DNA of 8,565 bases from Actinomycetota bacterium (GTDB lineage Bacteria; Actinomycetota; Acidimicrobiia; Spongiisociales; ZC4RG35): positions 1-8,565 of the forward strand of contig JAPUJM010000114.1 in NCBI GenBank assembly GCA_027296205.1, read 5' to 3'. Below the pieces are notes generated by a model. That model did not search any database. It saw only the letters and a program-made list of their open reading frames with translations, and had not been told where the DNA came from. The position numbers and the translations under genes were made by a program. Shown here in pieces: positions 1 through 6,913 of the stretch (position 1 is its first letter; each line of letters opens with the position of its first letter).

Positions 1-759
1 ACCCTCTATCGCAAGGCGATCCTCATCGCCAAGGTCCAGGACGAGGCCGGCCACGGGCTCTACCTCTACTCCGCCGCCGAGACACTCGGCGTCGGCCGTG
101 ACGAGATGCAGGAGCTCCTCCACCAGGGCAAGCACAAGTACTCGTCGATCTTCAACTACCCGACGCTCAGTTGGGCCGACATGGGGACAATCGGATGGCT
201 GGTCGACGGCGCCGCCATCACCAACCAGGTCATGCTCACCCGCTGCTCTTATGGTCCTTACGCCAGGGCCATGGTGCGGATCTGCAAGGAAGAGTCCTTC
301 CATCAACGTCAAGGATATGAGCTTCTGATCAGACTCTGCCACGGCTCACCTGAGCAGAAGGCGATGGCCCAGGACTCCATCAACCGCTGGTGGTGGCCGG
401 CGTTGATGATGTTCGGGCCCCACGACAGCGACTCGACCCACACCGAGCAGTCGATGAAGTGGAAGATCAAGAGGGTCACCAACGACGACCTGCGCCAGCA
501 GTTCGTCGACATGACCGTCCGCCAGGCCGACTACCTCGGTCTTGAAGTCCCGGATCCCGATCTTCGCTGGAACGAGAAGAGGGGCCACTACGACTTCGGG
601 GACATTGATTGGGAGGAGTTCTGGCGTGTCGTCAAAGGGAACGGCCCGATGAACCGGGAGCGTGTTGCCCACAAGGTGAAGGCGTGGGAGGACGGGGCGT
701 GGGTCCGCGAAGCGGCGATGGCGCACGCTGCGAAGAAAGAGGTCCGCTCGGCGGCCTAG
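1..759 (+). CDS. paaA: Phenylacetyl-CoA epoxidase (1,2-epoxidase) subunit PaaA, 5'-truncated by window edge
   Basis: This is the catalytic alpha subunit of the ring-1,2-phenylacetyl-CoA epoxidase, a ferritin-like bacterial multicomponent monooxygenase that uses a di-iron centre, O2 and electrons from PaaE. The reading frame is open from base 1, with no start before homology begins. The ATG at 106 is internal, because the upstream codons still encode the family hallmark QDEAGHGLYLYSAAETLG. The visible part is 252 residues. E. coli PaaA is about 309, so roughly 60-80 N-terminal residues, including the first iron-binding helix, lie outside. Two ExxH iron-ligand motifs are visible: EAGH (fragment residues 15-18) and ESFH (98-101, bases 292-303). 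The region around WWWPALMMFGP is also typical. The gene ends with TAG, followed by a strong AGGAGGT ribosome site (768-774) for paaB, 22 bp before the paaB start. Identification is firm. Activity and operon promoter cannot be judged because the 5' end is missing. Confidence 0.96.
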   Translation, partial: TLYRKAILIAKVQDEAGHGLYLYSAAETLGVGRDEMQELLHQGKHKYSSIFNYPTLSWADMGTIGWLVDGAAITNQVMLTRCSYGPYARAMVRICKEESFHQRQGYELLIRLCHGSPEQKAMAQDSINRWWWPALMMFGPHDSDSTHTEQSMKWKIKRVTNDDLRQQFVDMTVRQADYLGLEVPDPDLRWNEKRGHYDFGDIDWEEFWRVVKGNGPMNRERVAHKVKAWEDGAWVREAAMAHAAKKEVRSAA

Positions 760-781
760 TGATGTCCAGGAGGTTTGACTG

Positions 782-1126
782 ATGACTTACGACGTTCCCG
801 TTGCCCCGGGCGAGAAGGCGGAAATCGAAGAGACCACTGATCTGAGTGGCGAGAGCTGGCCAATGTGGGAGGTGTTTGTCCGGGCCCACCGTGGGATATC
901 CCACGTTCACCTCGGGAGCCTGCATGCGCCCGATGTCGAGACGGCGCTCGAGAACGCCCGCGACGTGTACACCCGACGCGGTGAGGGTGTGAGCGTGTGG
1001 GTGGTGCCCAGCACGGAGGTTCATGCTTTTGAGCCGGACGCCGCGGCCGACTATGTCGAGGCCAACGAGAAGGTCTATCGGCTGGCGACGACCTATGAGA
1101 TTCCTGAAGAGGTAGGCCAGATGTGA
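782..1126 (+). CDS. paaB: Phenylacetyl-CoA epoxidase subunit PaaB
   Basis: PaaB is a small non-catalytic subunit that bridges PaaAC heterodimers in the epoxidase complex. The protein is 114 residues. The conserved core runs from about residue 26 (WPMWEVFVRAHRG) through SHVHLGSLHAPD and the signature TRRGEGVSVWVVPS to the C-terminal YRLATTYEIPEEVGQM, and it matches the family end to end. About 25 residues rich in acidic and proline residues precede the core, making it longer than the 95-residue E. coli protein. The ATG at 782 is well supported by AGGAGGT at 768-774 with about 8 bases of spacing, so the extension is probably real. The last codons contain the GAAGAGG ribosome site for paaC, and the stop overlaps the paaC start in the string GTGA (1123-1126), which implies translational coupling and fixed subunit ratios. 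Confidence 0.95.
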   Translation: MTYDVPVAPGEKAEIEETTDLSGESWPMWEVFVRAHRGISHVHLGSLHAPDVETALENARDVYTRRGEGVSVWVVPSTEVHAFEPDAAADYVEANEKVYRLATTYEIPEEVGQM

Positions 1127-1881
1127 CGAATCAGGTCACCAGCACAGCTCCCCAAGGGACTCCTCCACCCGATCCTGACGACCGGATCACGACTCTTTTG
1201 GCTCACGCCGACGACAACATGGTGCTTGCTCAGCGTCTCGGCGAACTGATCTCCAACACGCCTGAGCTGGAGATAGATATCGCGCTGGGTAACAAAGCCC
1301 TCGACCATCTCGGTGTGGCGAGGGCGCTGTACACCCACGCCGGCAAGACCGAGGGTGAGGGACGAACCGAGGACGACCTCGCCATGTTCAGAACCGAGCG
1401 CGATTACACCAACCTCCTCCTTGTCGAACAGCCAAACGGTGATTTCGCCCACACCATGATGCTCCAACTCCTTTTCGACGCCTATCAGATGGAGCTCTGG
1501 AAAGACCTTTCGGGCTCCACCGACGAGACACTGGGTGGCATCGCTGCCAAGGCGCTCAAAGAAGCCACCTACCACCTGCGATTCTCCTCAGGATGGGTCA
1601 TCCGTCTTGGTGACGGCACGGAGGAGTCCCATCACCGAGCGCAGAATGGAGTTGACGCCCTCTGGCGATACACATCGGAGATGTTTGAAGGCGAGGCAGG
1701 GAAATATCGGTCGGCCTGGACCACCACCATCGAAGCTGTTTTCGTCGAGGCCAATCTCGAAGTCCCATCAGCCCCGTATCAAAGGACGGGTGGTCGGGGC
1801 GGCTTTCACACCGAGCACCTCGGGTTCTTGCTCGCCGAGATGCAGTGGGTGCAGCGAAGCTACCCGGGGCTGCAATGGTGA
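1123..1881 (+). CDS. paaC: Phenylacetyl-CoA epoxidase structural subunit PaaC
   Basis: PaaC is the ferritin-like structural partner of PaaA. The two form the heterodimeric core of the epoxidase, but PaaC has lost most iron ligands and is not catalytic. The product is 252 residues (E. coli PaaC about 248). Family blocks in order are DDNMVLAQRLGELI (residues 30-43), DIALGNKALDHLGVARALY (52-70), FRTERDYTNLLLVEQPNGDF (89-108), the helix AHTMMLQLLFDAYQ (109-122), and KEATYHLRFSSGWVIRLGDG (146-165) followed by TEESHHRAQ. The first ~20 residues are a proline/threonine-rich tail of low conservation. The start is GTG at 1123, overlapping the paaB stop by four bases, with GAAGAGG at 1106-1112 as ribosome site about 10 bases upstream. 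The 3' end overlaps the start of paaD. Assignment is firm from the block order. Confidence 0.95.
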   Translation: MTNQVTSTAPQGTPPPDPDDRITTLLAHADDNMVLAQRLGELISNTPELEIDIALGNKALDHLGVARALYTHAGKTEGEGRTEDDLAMFRTERDYTNLLLVEQPNGDFAHTMMLQLLFDAYQMELWKDLSGSTDETLGGIAAKALKEATYHLRFSSGWVIRLGDGTEESHHRAQNGVDALWRYTSEMFEGEAGKYRSAWTTTIEAVFVEANLEVPSAPYQRTGGRGGFHTEHLGFLLAEMQWVQRSYPGLQW

Positions 1882-2342
1882 CCGCACCCACCATCAGCAT
1901 CGTCAGCGCTCGGAGAGTGGCAGCGTCGGTCGTTGATCCTGAGATTCCGGTTCTGACGATTGATGACCTCGGGATTCTCCGATCGGTCGAGATAAACCAG
2001 GGTCGCGCCATCGTCACCATCACCCCGACGTACTCGGGCTGCCCGGCGATGGGCCAGATCGAGGACGACATCGTCACCGCATTCGAAAAGGTTGGAGTCG
2101 AGGATGTCGAGGTCGAAACCGTTCACTTCCCGGCTTGGTCCACCGATTGGATCAGCGAGGACGGTCACCGCAAGCTGAGCGAGTTCGGAATCGCACCACC
2201 CATCCCCGAGCCAGACGTCTTGTGCCCGCGTTGTGATGCCTCCGCCCCGAAACTGATCGCCCGTTTCGGCTCGACAGCGTGCAAAGCCCTGATGGTGTGC
2301 TCGTCCTGTGGTGAGCCGTTCGACTATTTCAAACAGTTCTGA
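1875..2342 (+). CDS. paaD: PaaD, Fe-S assembly/maturation protein of the phenylacetyl-CoA epoxidase (DUF59/MIP18-like)
   Basis: PaaD belongs to the DUF59/MIP18 family, whose members help assemble iron-sulfur or iron centres. It is required for phenylacetate degradation but is not a stable part of the oxygenase. The product is 155 residues (E. coli about 165). An N-terminal DUF59 domain contains DPEIPVLTIDDLGI (residues 21-34) and TPTYSGCPAM (50-59) with conserved Cys56. A C-terminal zinc-ribbon-like tail has CPRC (117-120), Cys136 and CSSC (142-145) and ends in the typical FDYFKQF. The start is ambiguous: ATGGTGA at 1875-1881 offers ATG at 1875 or GTG at 1878, both in frame, over the paaC stop. 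ATG is preferred for codon strength. The GTG would repeat the GTGA coupling used by paaC, and the GGGG run at 1866-1869 suits the GTG spacing slightly better. A start further upstream (1845) would sit deep inside paaC and is unlikely. Confidence 0.93.
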   Translation: MVTAPTISIVSARRVAASVVDPEIPVLTIDDLGILRSVEINQGRAIVTITPTYSGCPAMGQIEDDIVTAFEKVGVEDVEVETVHFPAWSTDWISEDGHRKLSEFGIAPPIPEPDVLCPRCDASAPKLIARFGSTACKALMVCSSCGEPFDYFKQF

Positions 2343-3415
2343 TGAGCGAGCTCCAGTTCCACCAGCTGCGCGTCACGGAAGTGAGCCCGCTCACCGAGGA
2401 TTCCGTGGCTGTCACCGTCGATGTTCCTGACGAACTGTCGGAGACCTTCGCCTATCTGCCCGGGCAACACGTGACCGTGCGAGCCTTCATCGATGGCGAG
2501 GACGTCCGTAGGTCGTATTCGATCTGCGCCAACGCCAATTCGGGCAAGTTGCGTGTCGGTATCAAGAGGCTTCCAGGAGGAGCCTTCAGCACCTACGCCA
2601 CGGCCGGCCTGGTTGCCGGCGATGTGCTCGACGTGATGGCGCCGGTCGGTGATTTCACCATCGAGATCGACCCCGAAAGTTCGCGTCGGGCGGTGGCCAT
2701 CGCGGCTGGATCCGGCATCACACCTGTGATTTCGCTGATCGCGACGTCTTTGGAGAGTGAGCCACTTGCCAACTGGACGCTGCTGTTTGGCAACCGAACA
2801 GCCAACAGCATCATGTTCCTGGAGGAGTTGGAAGGGCTCAAGGATCGCTACGGGAGCCGATTCCAACTCTTCCACCTGCTCAGCAGGGAGGGCTCCGATG
2901 TGCCGCTGCTCTCCGGCCGGATAGACGCGGACAAGATTCTGACGATTCACGACCGGCTTCTGGGGGATGCCCCGGTCGATGACTGGTACCTGTGTGGTCC
3001 TTATGAAATGGTGATGATGGCGACGGAGACTCTTGACGGCCTTGGCGTCCCGGAAGACCGCATTCATGACGAGTTGTTCTTTGCCGGCCCTGTTGACCCC
3101 ACGACGCTGCCTCCGGAGCCGCCCCCCGGAGAGGGCACCGTCGAGCTGACGGTGATCCTCGACGGGCGGGCTGTGGACACCCGAATGTCATCCGAGACAT
3201 CGATACTCGACGCGGCGCTTCGAGTGCGCTCCGAGCTGCCCTTCTCGTGCAAGGGAGGGATGTGCGCGACCTGCAAGGGGAGGATCGAGGAGGGCGAGGT
3301 CACGATGGCAAAGAACTACGCCTTGATCGATGAAGAGGTGGAGGCCGGATACGTCCTCACCTGTCAGTCGCACCCGGTCTCTGACCGGGTCGTGGTTCGT
3401 TACGACCACCGCTAG
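2342..3415 (+). CDS. paaE: Phenylacetyl-CoA epoxidase reductase subunit PaaE (FAD, 2Fe-2S)
   Basis: PaaE passes electrons from NADPH through FAD and a plant-type 2Fe-2S cluster to the PaaA di-iron site. The product is 357 residues (E. coli 356), so it is full length. The FAD-binding barrel spans about 1-105 with the flavin motif RRSYS at 56-60. The nucleotide-binding domain spans about 115-245 with AGSGITPV at 122-129 and YLCGP at 216-220. After a proline-rich linker (255-264, PPEPPPGEG) comes a C-terminal ferredoxin domain with cluster cysteines 303, 308, 311 and 341 in the Cx4CxxCx29C pattern. The ATG shares one base with the paaD stop (TGATG at 2340-2344), so translation is coupled. The stop codon TAG (3413-3415) lies inside the left end of an inverted-repeat element. 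No paaK, paaG, paaZ or other pathway gene follows, so the rest of the pathway is elsewhere or upstream. Confidence 0.96.
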   Translation: MSELQFHQLRVTEVSPLTEDSVAVTVDVPDELSETFAYLPGQHVTVRAFIDGEDVRRSYSICANANSGKLRVGIKRLPGGAFSTYATAGLVAGDVLDVMAPVGDFTIEIDPESSRRAVAIAAGSGITPVISLIATSLESEPLANWTLLFGNRTANSIMFLEELEGLKDRYGSRFQLFHLLSREGSDVPLLSGRIDADKILTIHDRLLGDAPVDDWYLCGPYEMVMMATETLDGLGVPEDRIHDELFFAGPVDPTTLPPEPPPGEGTVELTVILDGRAVDTRMSSETSILDAALRVRSELPFSCKGGMCATCKGRIEEGEVTMAKNYALIDEEVEAGYVLTCQSHPVSDRVVVRYDHR

Positions 3416-3420
3416 TGGTC
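3404..3420 (+). other. Small hairpin over the paaE stop codon
   Basis: GACCAC (3404-3409) and GTGGTC (3415-3420) are perfect inverted repeats with the five-base loop CGCTA, and the paaE TAG stop overlaps the right arm. There is no following T-run, so it is not a classical intrinsic terminator. It could weakly stabilise the paa mRNA end or be part of the palindromic element that starts here. Low confidence in any function. Confidence 0.3.
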
Positions 3421-3579
3421 TGTCGCACGAATCGTGTGAGGGTGTCTCCGAGACATCGGCGCTCGATTCGCCAGGACGCACAACGAAGGCGCACCCGTAG
3501 GTGCGTCAAGGCGGAGGACGCAGCGAGCGACGTCGAGGGCCGGAGAGACACCGCAATCATTTGTAAGATGGGCCACTAG
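3412..3579. repeat. Candidate palindromic/MITE-like element filling the paaE-tetR gap
   Basis: The gap between the two genes (3416-3578) holds no gene but is an imperfect inverted repeat through most of its length. Termini are CTAGTGG (3412-3418) and CCACTAG (3573-3579). Internally, GGTGTCTC (3441-3448) pairs with GAGACACC (3545-3552), at similar distances from the ends (22 and 20 bases). CGCC (3469-3472) pairs with GGCG (3510-3513), and GACGCAC (3475-3481) pairs with GTGCGTC (3501-3507). A competing inner stem is CGCACC (3490-3495) with GGTGCG (3500-3505), loop CGTA. The same ends can be read as an 8-bp direct repeat CTAGTGGT (3412-3419 and 3576-3583), as expected of a target duplication. 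This fits a REP-like or non-autonomous transposon relic. Copy number elsewhere is unknown, and there is no transposase. Alternatives are a bulky 3' hairpin protecting the paa transcript or a cluster of regulator sites. Confidence 0.5.
3564..3569 (+). promoter_or_regulatory. Candidate -10 box for the TetR-family gene
   Basis: TAAGAT matches the TANNNT pattern of an actinobacterial -10 element and lies 9 bases before the GTG start. That would put the transcript start at or just before the GTG, so a leaderless mRNA is plausible. The absence of any purine-rich ribosome site upstream of the GTG agrees with this. No recognisable -35 hexamer is present at the expected distance, so the call is weak. 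Confidence 0.35.
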
Positions 3580-3582
3580 TGG
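3573..3582. promoter_or_regulatory. Perfect 10-bp palindrome over the TetR start codon, possible autoregulatory operator
   Basis: CCACTAGTGG is a perfect palindrome that includes the GTG start (3579-3581) and the predicted transcription start. TetR-family dimers bind palindromes of this kind close to their own promoters. A related but imperfect palindrome (GACCAC/GTGGTC) is at 3404-3420, and another, CACGA-A-TCGTG, at 3426-3436. Ten bases is short for a TetR operator. The palindrome may instead simply be the end of the repeat element. Function is inferred. Confidence 0.3.
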
Positions 3583-4154
3583 TTTCGGTCCGCAACACCC
3601 GATCGGACGTGATCGACGCGGCAGGTCGTCTGTTCGCCGAACGCGGCTATCACGGCACTTCGATGCGGGATCTCGGTAAGGAGCTGGGGTTGCTTGGGTC
3701 CTCGCTGTACTCCCATGTCGACTCGAAGCAGGATTTGCTGGTCGAGGTGGTCGAAGAAGGGGCGCGGCTCTTCGAGGCCTCGGCGGAGCAAGCCAAAGCG
3801 ACACCGGGAAACGCCCGCGATCGGCTGGCTGCCCTTGTCGCCGGGCACGTCGGTGTGGTCCTCGACAACGTCAATGTGGCCCGGACCTTTCTGAACGAGG
3901 CTCGCATGCTCGACACCGAGCATCGTGAGCGAATCGTTCAGGCTCGGGATCATTACGAAGGGGTGTTCCGGTCTGTCCTGGCCGATGGGGTGGGTGACGG
4001 GTCGTTTCGCTCCGACATCGATCCCAAGACGGCCTCCATCTACATACTTTCGGTGCTCAACGCCTTGGAGCGCTGGTATGACCCGGCCGGGCCACTGGAC
4101 CGGGATGACCTGACAGAGGAGCTCCAGACCTTTGTCATCAACGGGATCGGGTGA
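3579..4154 (+). CDS. TetR/AcrR-family transcriptional regulator, possible phenylacetate (PaaR-like) repressor
   Basis: This is a 191-residue one-component repressor of normal TetR length. The N-terminal DNA-binding domain spans about residues 6-54. Helix 1 is SDVIDAAGRLFAERGYHGTS, and the helix-turn-helix (MRDLGKELGLLGSSLYSHVDSK, about 29-50) ends in the typical YxHxxSKxxL signature. The C-terminal ligand and dimerisation domain includes NVARTFLNEARML (99-111), HYEGVFRSVLADGVGDGSF (125-143) and LNALERWYDP (160-169), resembling regulators of acyl-CoA and steroid catabolism of the KstR2/FadR type. TetR-type PaaR proteins responding to phenylacetyl-CoA are known next to paa genes in other bacteria. 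The position just after paaE makes that role plausible here, but the ligand is not readable from sequence. The GTG start at 3579 is chosen because the next in-frame start (3609) would remove most of helix 1. No ribosome site is visible, suggesting leaderless translation. Confidence 0.85.
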   Translation: MVSVRNTRSDVIDAAGRLFAERGYHGTSMRDLGKELGLLGSSLYSHVDSKQDLLVEVVEEGARLFEASAEQAKATPGNARDRLAALVAGHVGVVLDNVNVARTFLNEARMLDTEHRERIVQARDHYEGVFRSVLADGVGDGSFRSDIDPKTASIYILSVLNALERWYDPAGPLDRDDLTEELQTFVINGIG

Positions 4155-4373
4155 CGCTTGGTTCGTCTTTCCGGGCGGTTCTGGTGCTCTGGTATGGTTC
4201 AGCCACCTTCCAGTAGGAGAGTCACGGTCGGCAGAAGTGGAGCTAGAAGAACCGGTCGTCGTACTGCGCGCCTACTTCACGTCGAGTGGGAAGAGCTTGC
4301 TGCCGAGAAGGCCAAGATTCTCGGTTGACGAGCGCGCTCCCATTTCGGCAGAGGCTGCAACTGTGGGAGAAGC
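4155..4373 (+). promoter_or_regulatory. tetR-argG intergenic leader with candidate extended -10 promoter
   Basis: These 219 bases contain no convincing gene. The best promoter candidate is an extended -10, TGGTATGGT at 4190-4198 (TGN plus TATGGT), without a clear -35. Transcription from there would give a 5' leader of about 170 bases for argG. The sequence TCGGCAG occurs twice (4228-4234 and 4345-4351), and its complement CTGCCGA occurs between them (4300-4306). CGGTTC (4176-4181) and GAACCG (4249-4254) form a further inverted repeat. I see no recognisable ArgR box. A TTGACG at 4325-4330 resembles a -35 but has no matching -10. Confidence 0.4.
4300..4369 (+). promoter_or_regulatory. argG leader with mutually exclusive hairpins, one masking the ribosome site
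   Basis: Structure A has two hairpins. CCGAGAA (4303-4309) pairs with TTCTCGG (4318-4324), a perfect 7-bp stem with an 8-base loop. CTCCCA (4337-4342) pairs with TGGGAG (4364-4369), which contains the argG ribosome site GGGAG (4365-4369); nested inside it, GCAG (4348-4351) pairs with CTGC (4355-4358). Structure B pairs CTGCCGAGA (4300-4308) with TTTCGGCAG (4343-4351) over nine positions with one G-U wobble. It uses bases from both A hairpins, so A and B cannot fully form together. Such switching is typical of attenuators and translational riboswitches. I do not recognise a known class and cannot exclude chance in GC-rich DNA. Confidence 0.35.
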
Positions 4374-5560
<1,187 letters not shown>

Positions 5561-5564
<4 letters not shown>

Positions 5565-6910
5565 CCATGTGGGGCGGCAGATTCAAGGGCTCCCTATCGG
5601 AGGCAATGTGGCGATTCACCACAGACGAATCCGACCGCCGTCTCCTCCAGGTGGATATCGAAGGCTCCATCGCCCACGTCGAGATGCTGTGCGCCACCAA
5701 CGTCATCGAGCCCCAAGAGGCGCAAACCCTCGCCAAGGGGCTCCGCACCATCCTCGCCGAGGCGGAAGCCGACGAGTTTGCTTTCCAGGCCACCGACGAG
5801 GATGTTCACACCGCCGTCGAGCGGCGACTGGGCGAGATCGTCGGCGAGACGGCCGGGAAGCTGCACACCGGGCGTTCCCGAAACGACCAGGTCGCACTCG
5901 ACCTTCGTCTCTATCTGAGCCGGGCCGGCGCTCAACGCGCAGAACAGCTCCACCGGTTCGCCGGCACCGTCGCGTCGATGGCCGAAACCCATGCCGAGAC
6001 GGTTATTCCGTCGTACACCCATCTGCAGCAAGCCCAACCGACCACGCTCGGTCATCACCTTCTGACTTACGCATGGATGGCCTTGAGAGGGGCGGACAGA
6101 TTCACCGACGCTGTCGGGAGAATCGCAATGTCCCCGCTGGGCGCCGGGGCCTCGGCTGGATCCTCTCTTCCGCTCGACCGCGATGCCGTAGCGAAGGATC
6201 TCGAACTGGGCGGTGTGATCCCCAACTCCCTCGATGCGGTGGGATCGAGGGACTTCGTCTCTGAGTATGTGTTTTGCTGCGCCCAGTCGATGATCGAACT
6301 GTCGAGACTCGCCGAGGAGATCGTCCTCTGGTCAACCAAAGAGTTCGGATGGTTGTCCCTCGGTGACGAGGTGAGCACCGGCTCATCGGCCCTGCCCCAG
6401 AAGCGGAATCCGGACATCGCGGAGTTGATCCGGGGGCGAGCCGGCACTGTGGCCGGTGACGTGACCGCGATCCTTGCTCTCCAAAAAGCCCTGCCGCTTG
6501 CATACAACCGGGACCTCCAGGAAGACAAGCGGATCGTCTTTCATGCCGACGACACGCTGGCGTCGGCTCTGGGAGCCATGGTGGAACTGCTCGGCGGGCT
6601 CGAGTTTCACCCTCCAGGTCCAGGATCGGAGACGGTGAGTCTCGACCTCGCCGAGGAGCTGGTGCGTCGTGGTGTTTCGTTCCGCGAGGCTCATACGCTC
6701 GTAGGTGAGTTGGTGGCCCTTCTCGAAGCCCGCGGGAAAACTCTGTCAGAGGCAACGATCGACGATCTGATCGAAATTGACCAACGCTTTGAGGAGGCAG
6801 ATCTCGATCGGCTCGACCCAACGGCCTCAGTCAGGGCCCGGGCAACATCTGGCTCGGGTAGTCCCGAGTCGGTGCGTGCTCAGATTGATGAGATCCGGCG
6901 ACGCATCTGA
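5561..6910 (+). CDS. argH: Argininosuccinate lyase
   Basis: Argininosuccinate lyase splits argininosuccinate into arginine and fumarate, the last step of arginine synthesis (EC 4.3.2.1). It is a cytoplasmic homotetramer of the fumarase/aspartase superfamily. The product is 449 residues (E. coli 457). It opens with the family hallmark MWGGRF. Other blocks are TGRSRNDQVALDLRLYL (103-119), the THLQQAQP region (153-160) and the superfamily signature GSSALPQKRNP (274-284), which holds the catalytic serine loop. The C-terminus SVRARATSGSGSPESVRAQI is also typical. The start is uncertain between GTG 5561, which overlaps the argG stop as GTGA and gives MTMWGGRF comparable to E. coli MALWGGRF, and ATG 5567, which has better spacing (8 bases) from GAGG at 5555-5558. 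Either way argG and argH are translationally coupled. The stop lies 3 bp from the end of the convergent korB gene. Confidence 0.97.
6851..6870. terminator. Stem-loop near the argH/korB convergent junction, possible korAB terminator
   Basis: CTCGGG (6853-6858) and CCCGAG (6863-6868) form a perfect GC-rich stem with a TAGT loop, extendable by two pairs including one wobble (6851-6870). It lies inside the argH 3' coding end, which is 44 bases beyond the korB stop on the minus strand. There is no T-run on either side, so if it terminates korAB transcripts it is of the T-less kind reported in high-GC bacteria. It may equally be a codon-constrained coincidence. Confidence 0.25.
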
Positions 6911-6913
6911 GAC

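Noticed and set aside
106..108. ATG at 106 as the paaA start
   Set aside because: The codons before it, from base 4 onward, encode conserved PaaA sequence including an iron-ligand ExxH motif, so this methionine is internal.
2324..3067. A 247-codon open frame antisense to paaE
   Set aside because: The composition is that of a shadow frame (rich in R, H and G), and paaE is intact with all cofactor motifs in the opposite frame.
3372..3390. Perfect 7-bp hairpin ACCCGGT/ACCGGGT in the end of paaE
   Set aside because: It lies within the ferredoxin-domain coding sequence before the stop codon and has no T-run. A terminator there would cut the paaE message.
3426..3436. Palindrome CACGA-A-TCGTG as a regulator binding site
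   Set aside because: It is too short to stand alone, and it sits 3' of the paa operon and about 130 bases from the regulator's likely promoter. It is probably part of the repeat element.
4325..4330. TTGACG as a -35 box for argG
   Set aside because: No TANNNT-like -10 lies 16-19 bases downstream, and the implied start would leave almost no leader before the ribosome site.
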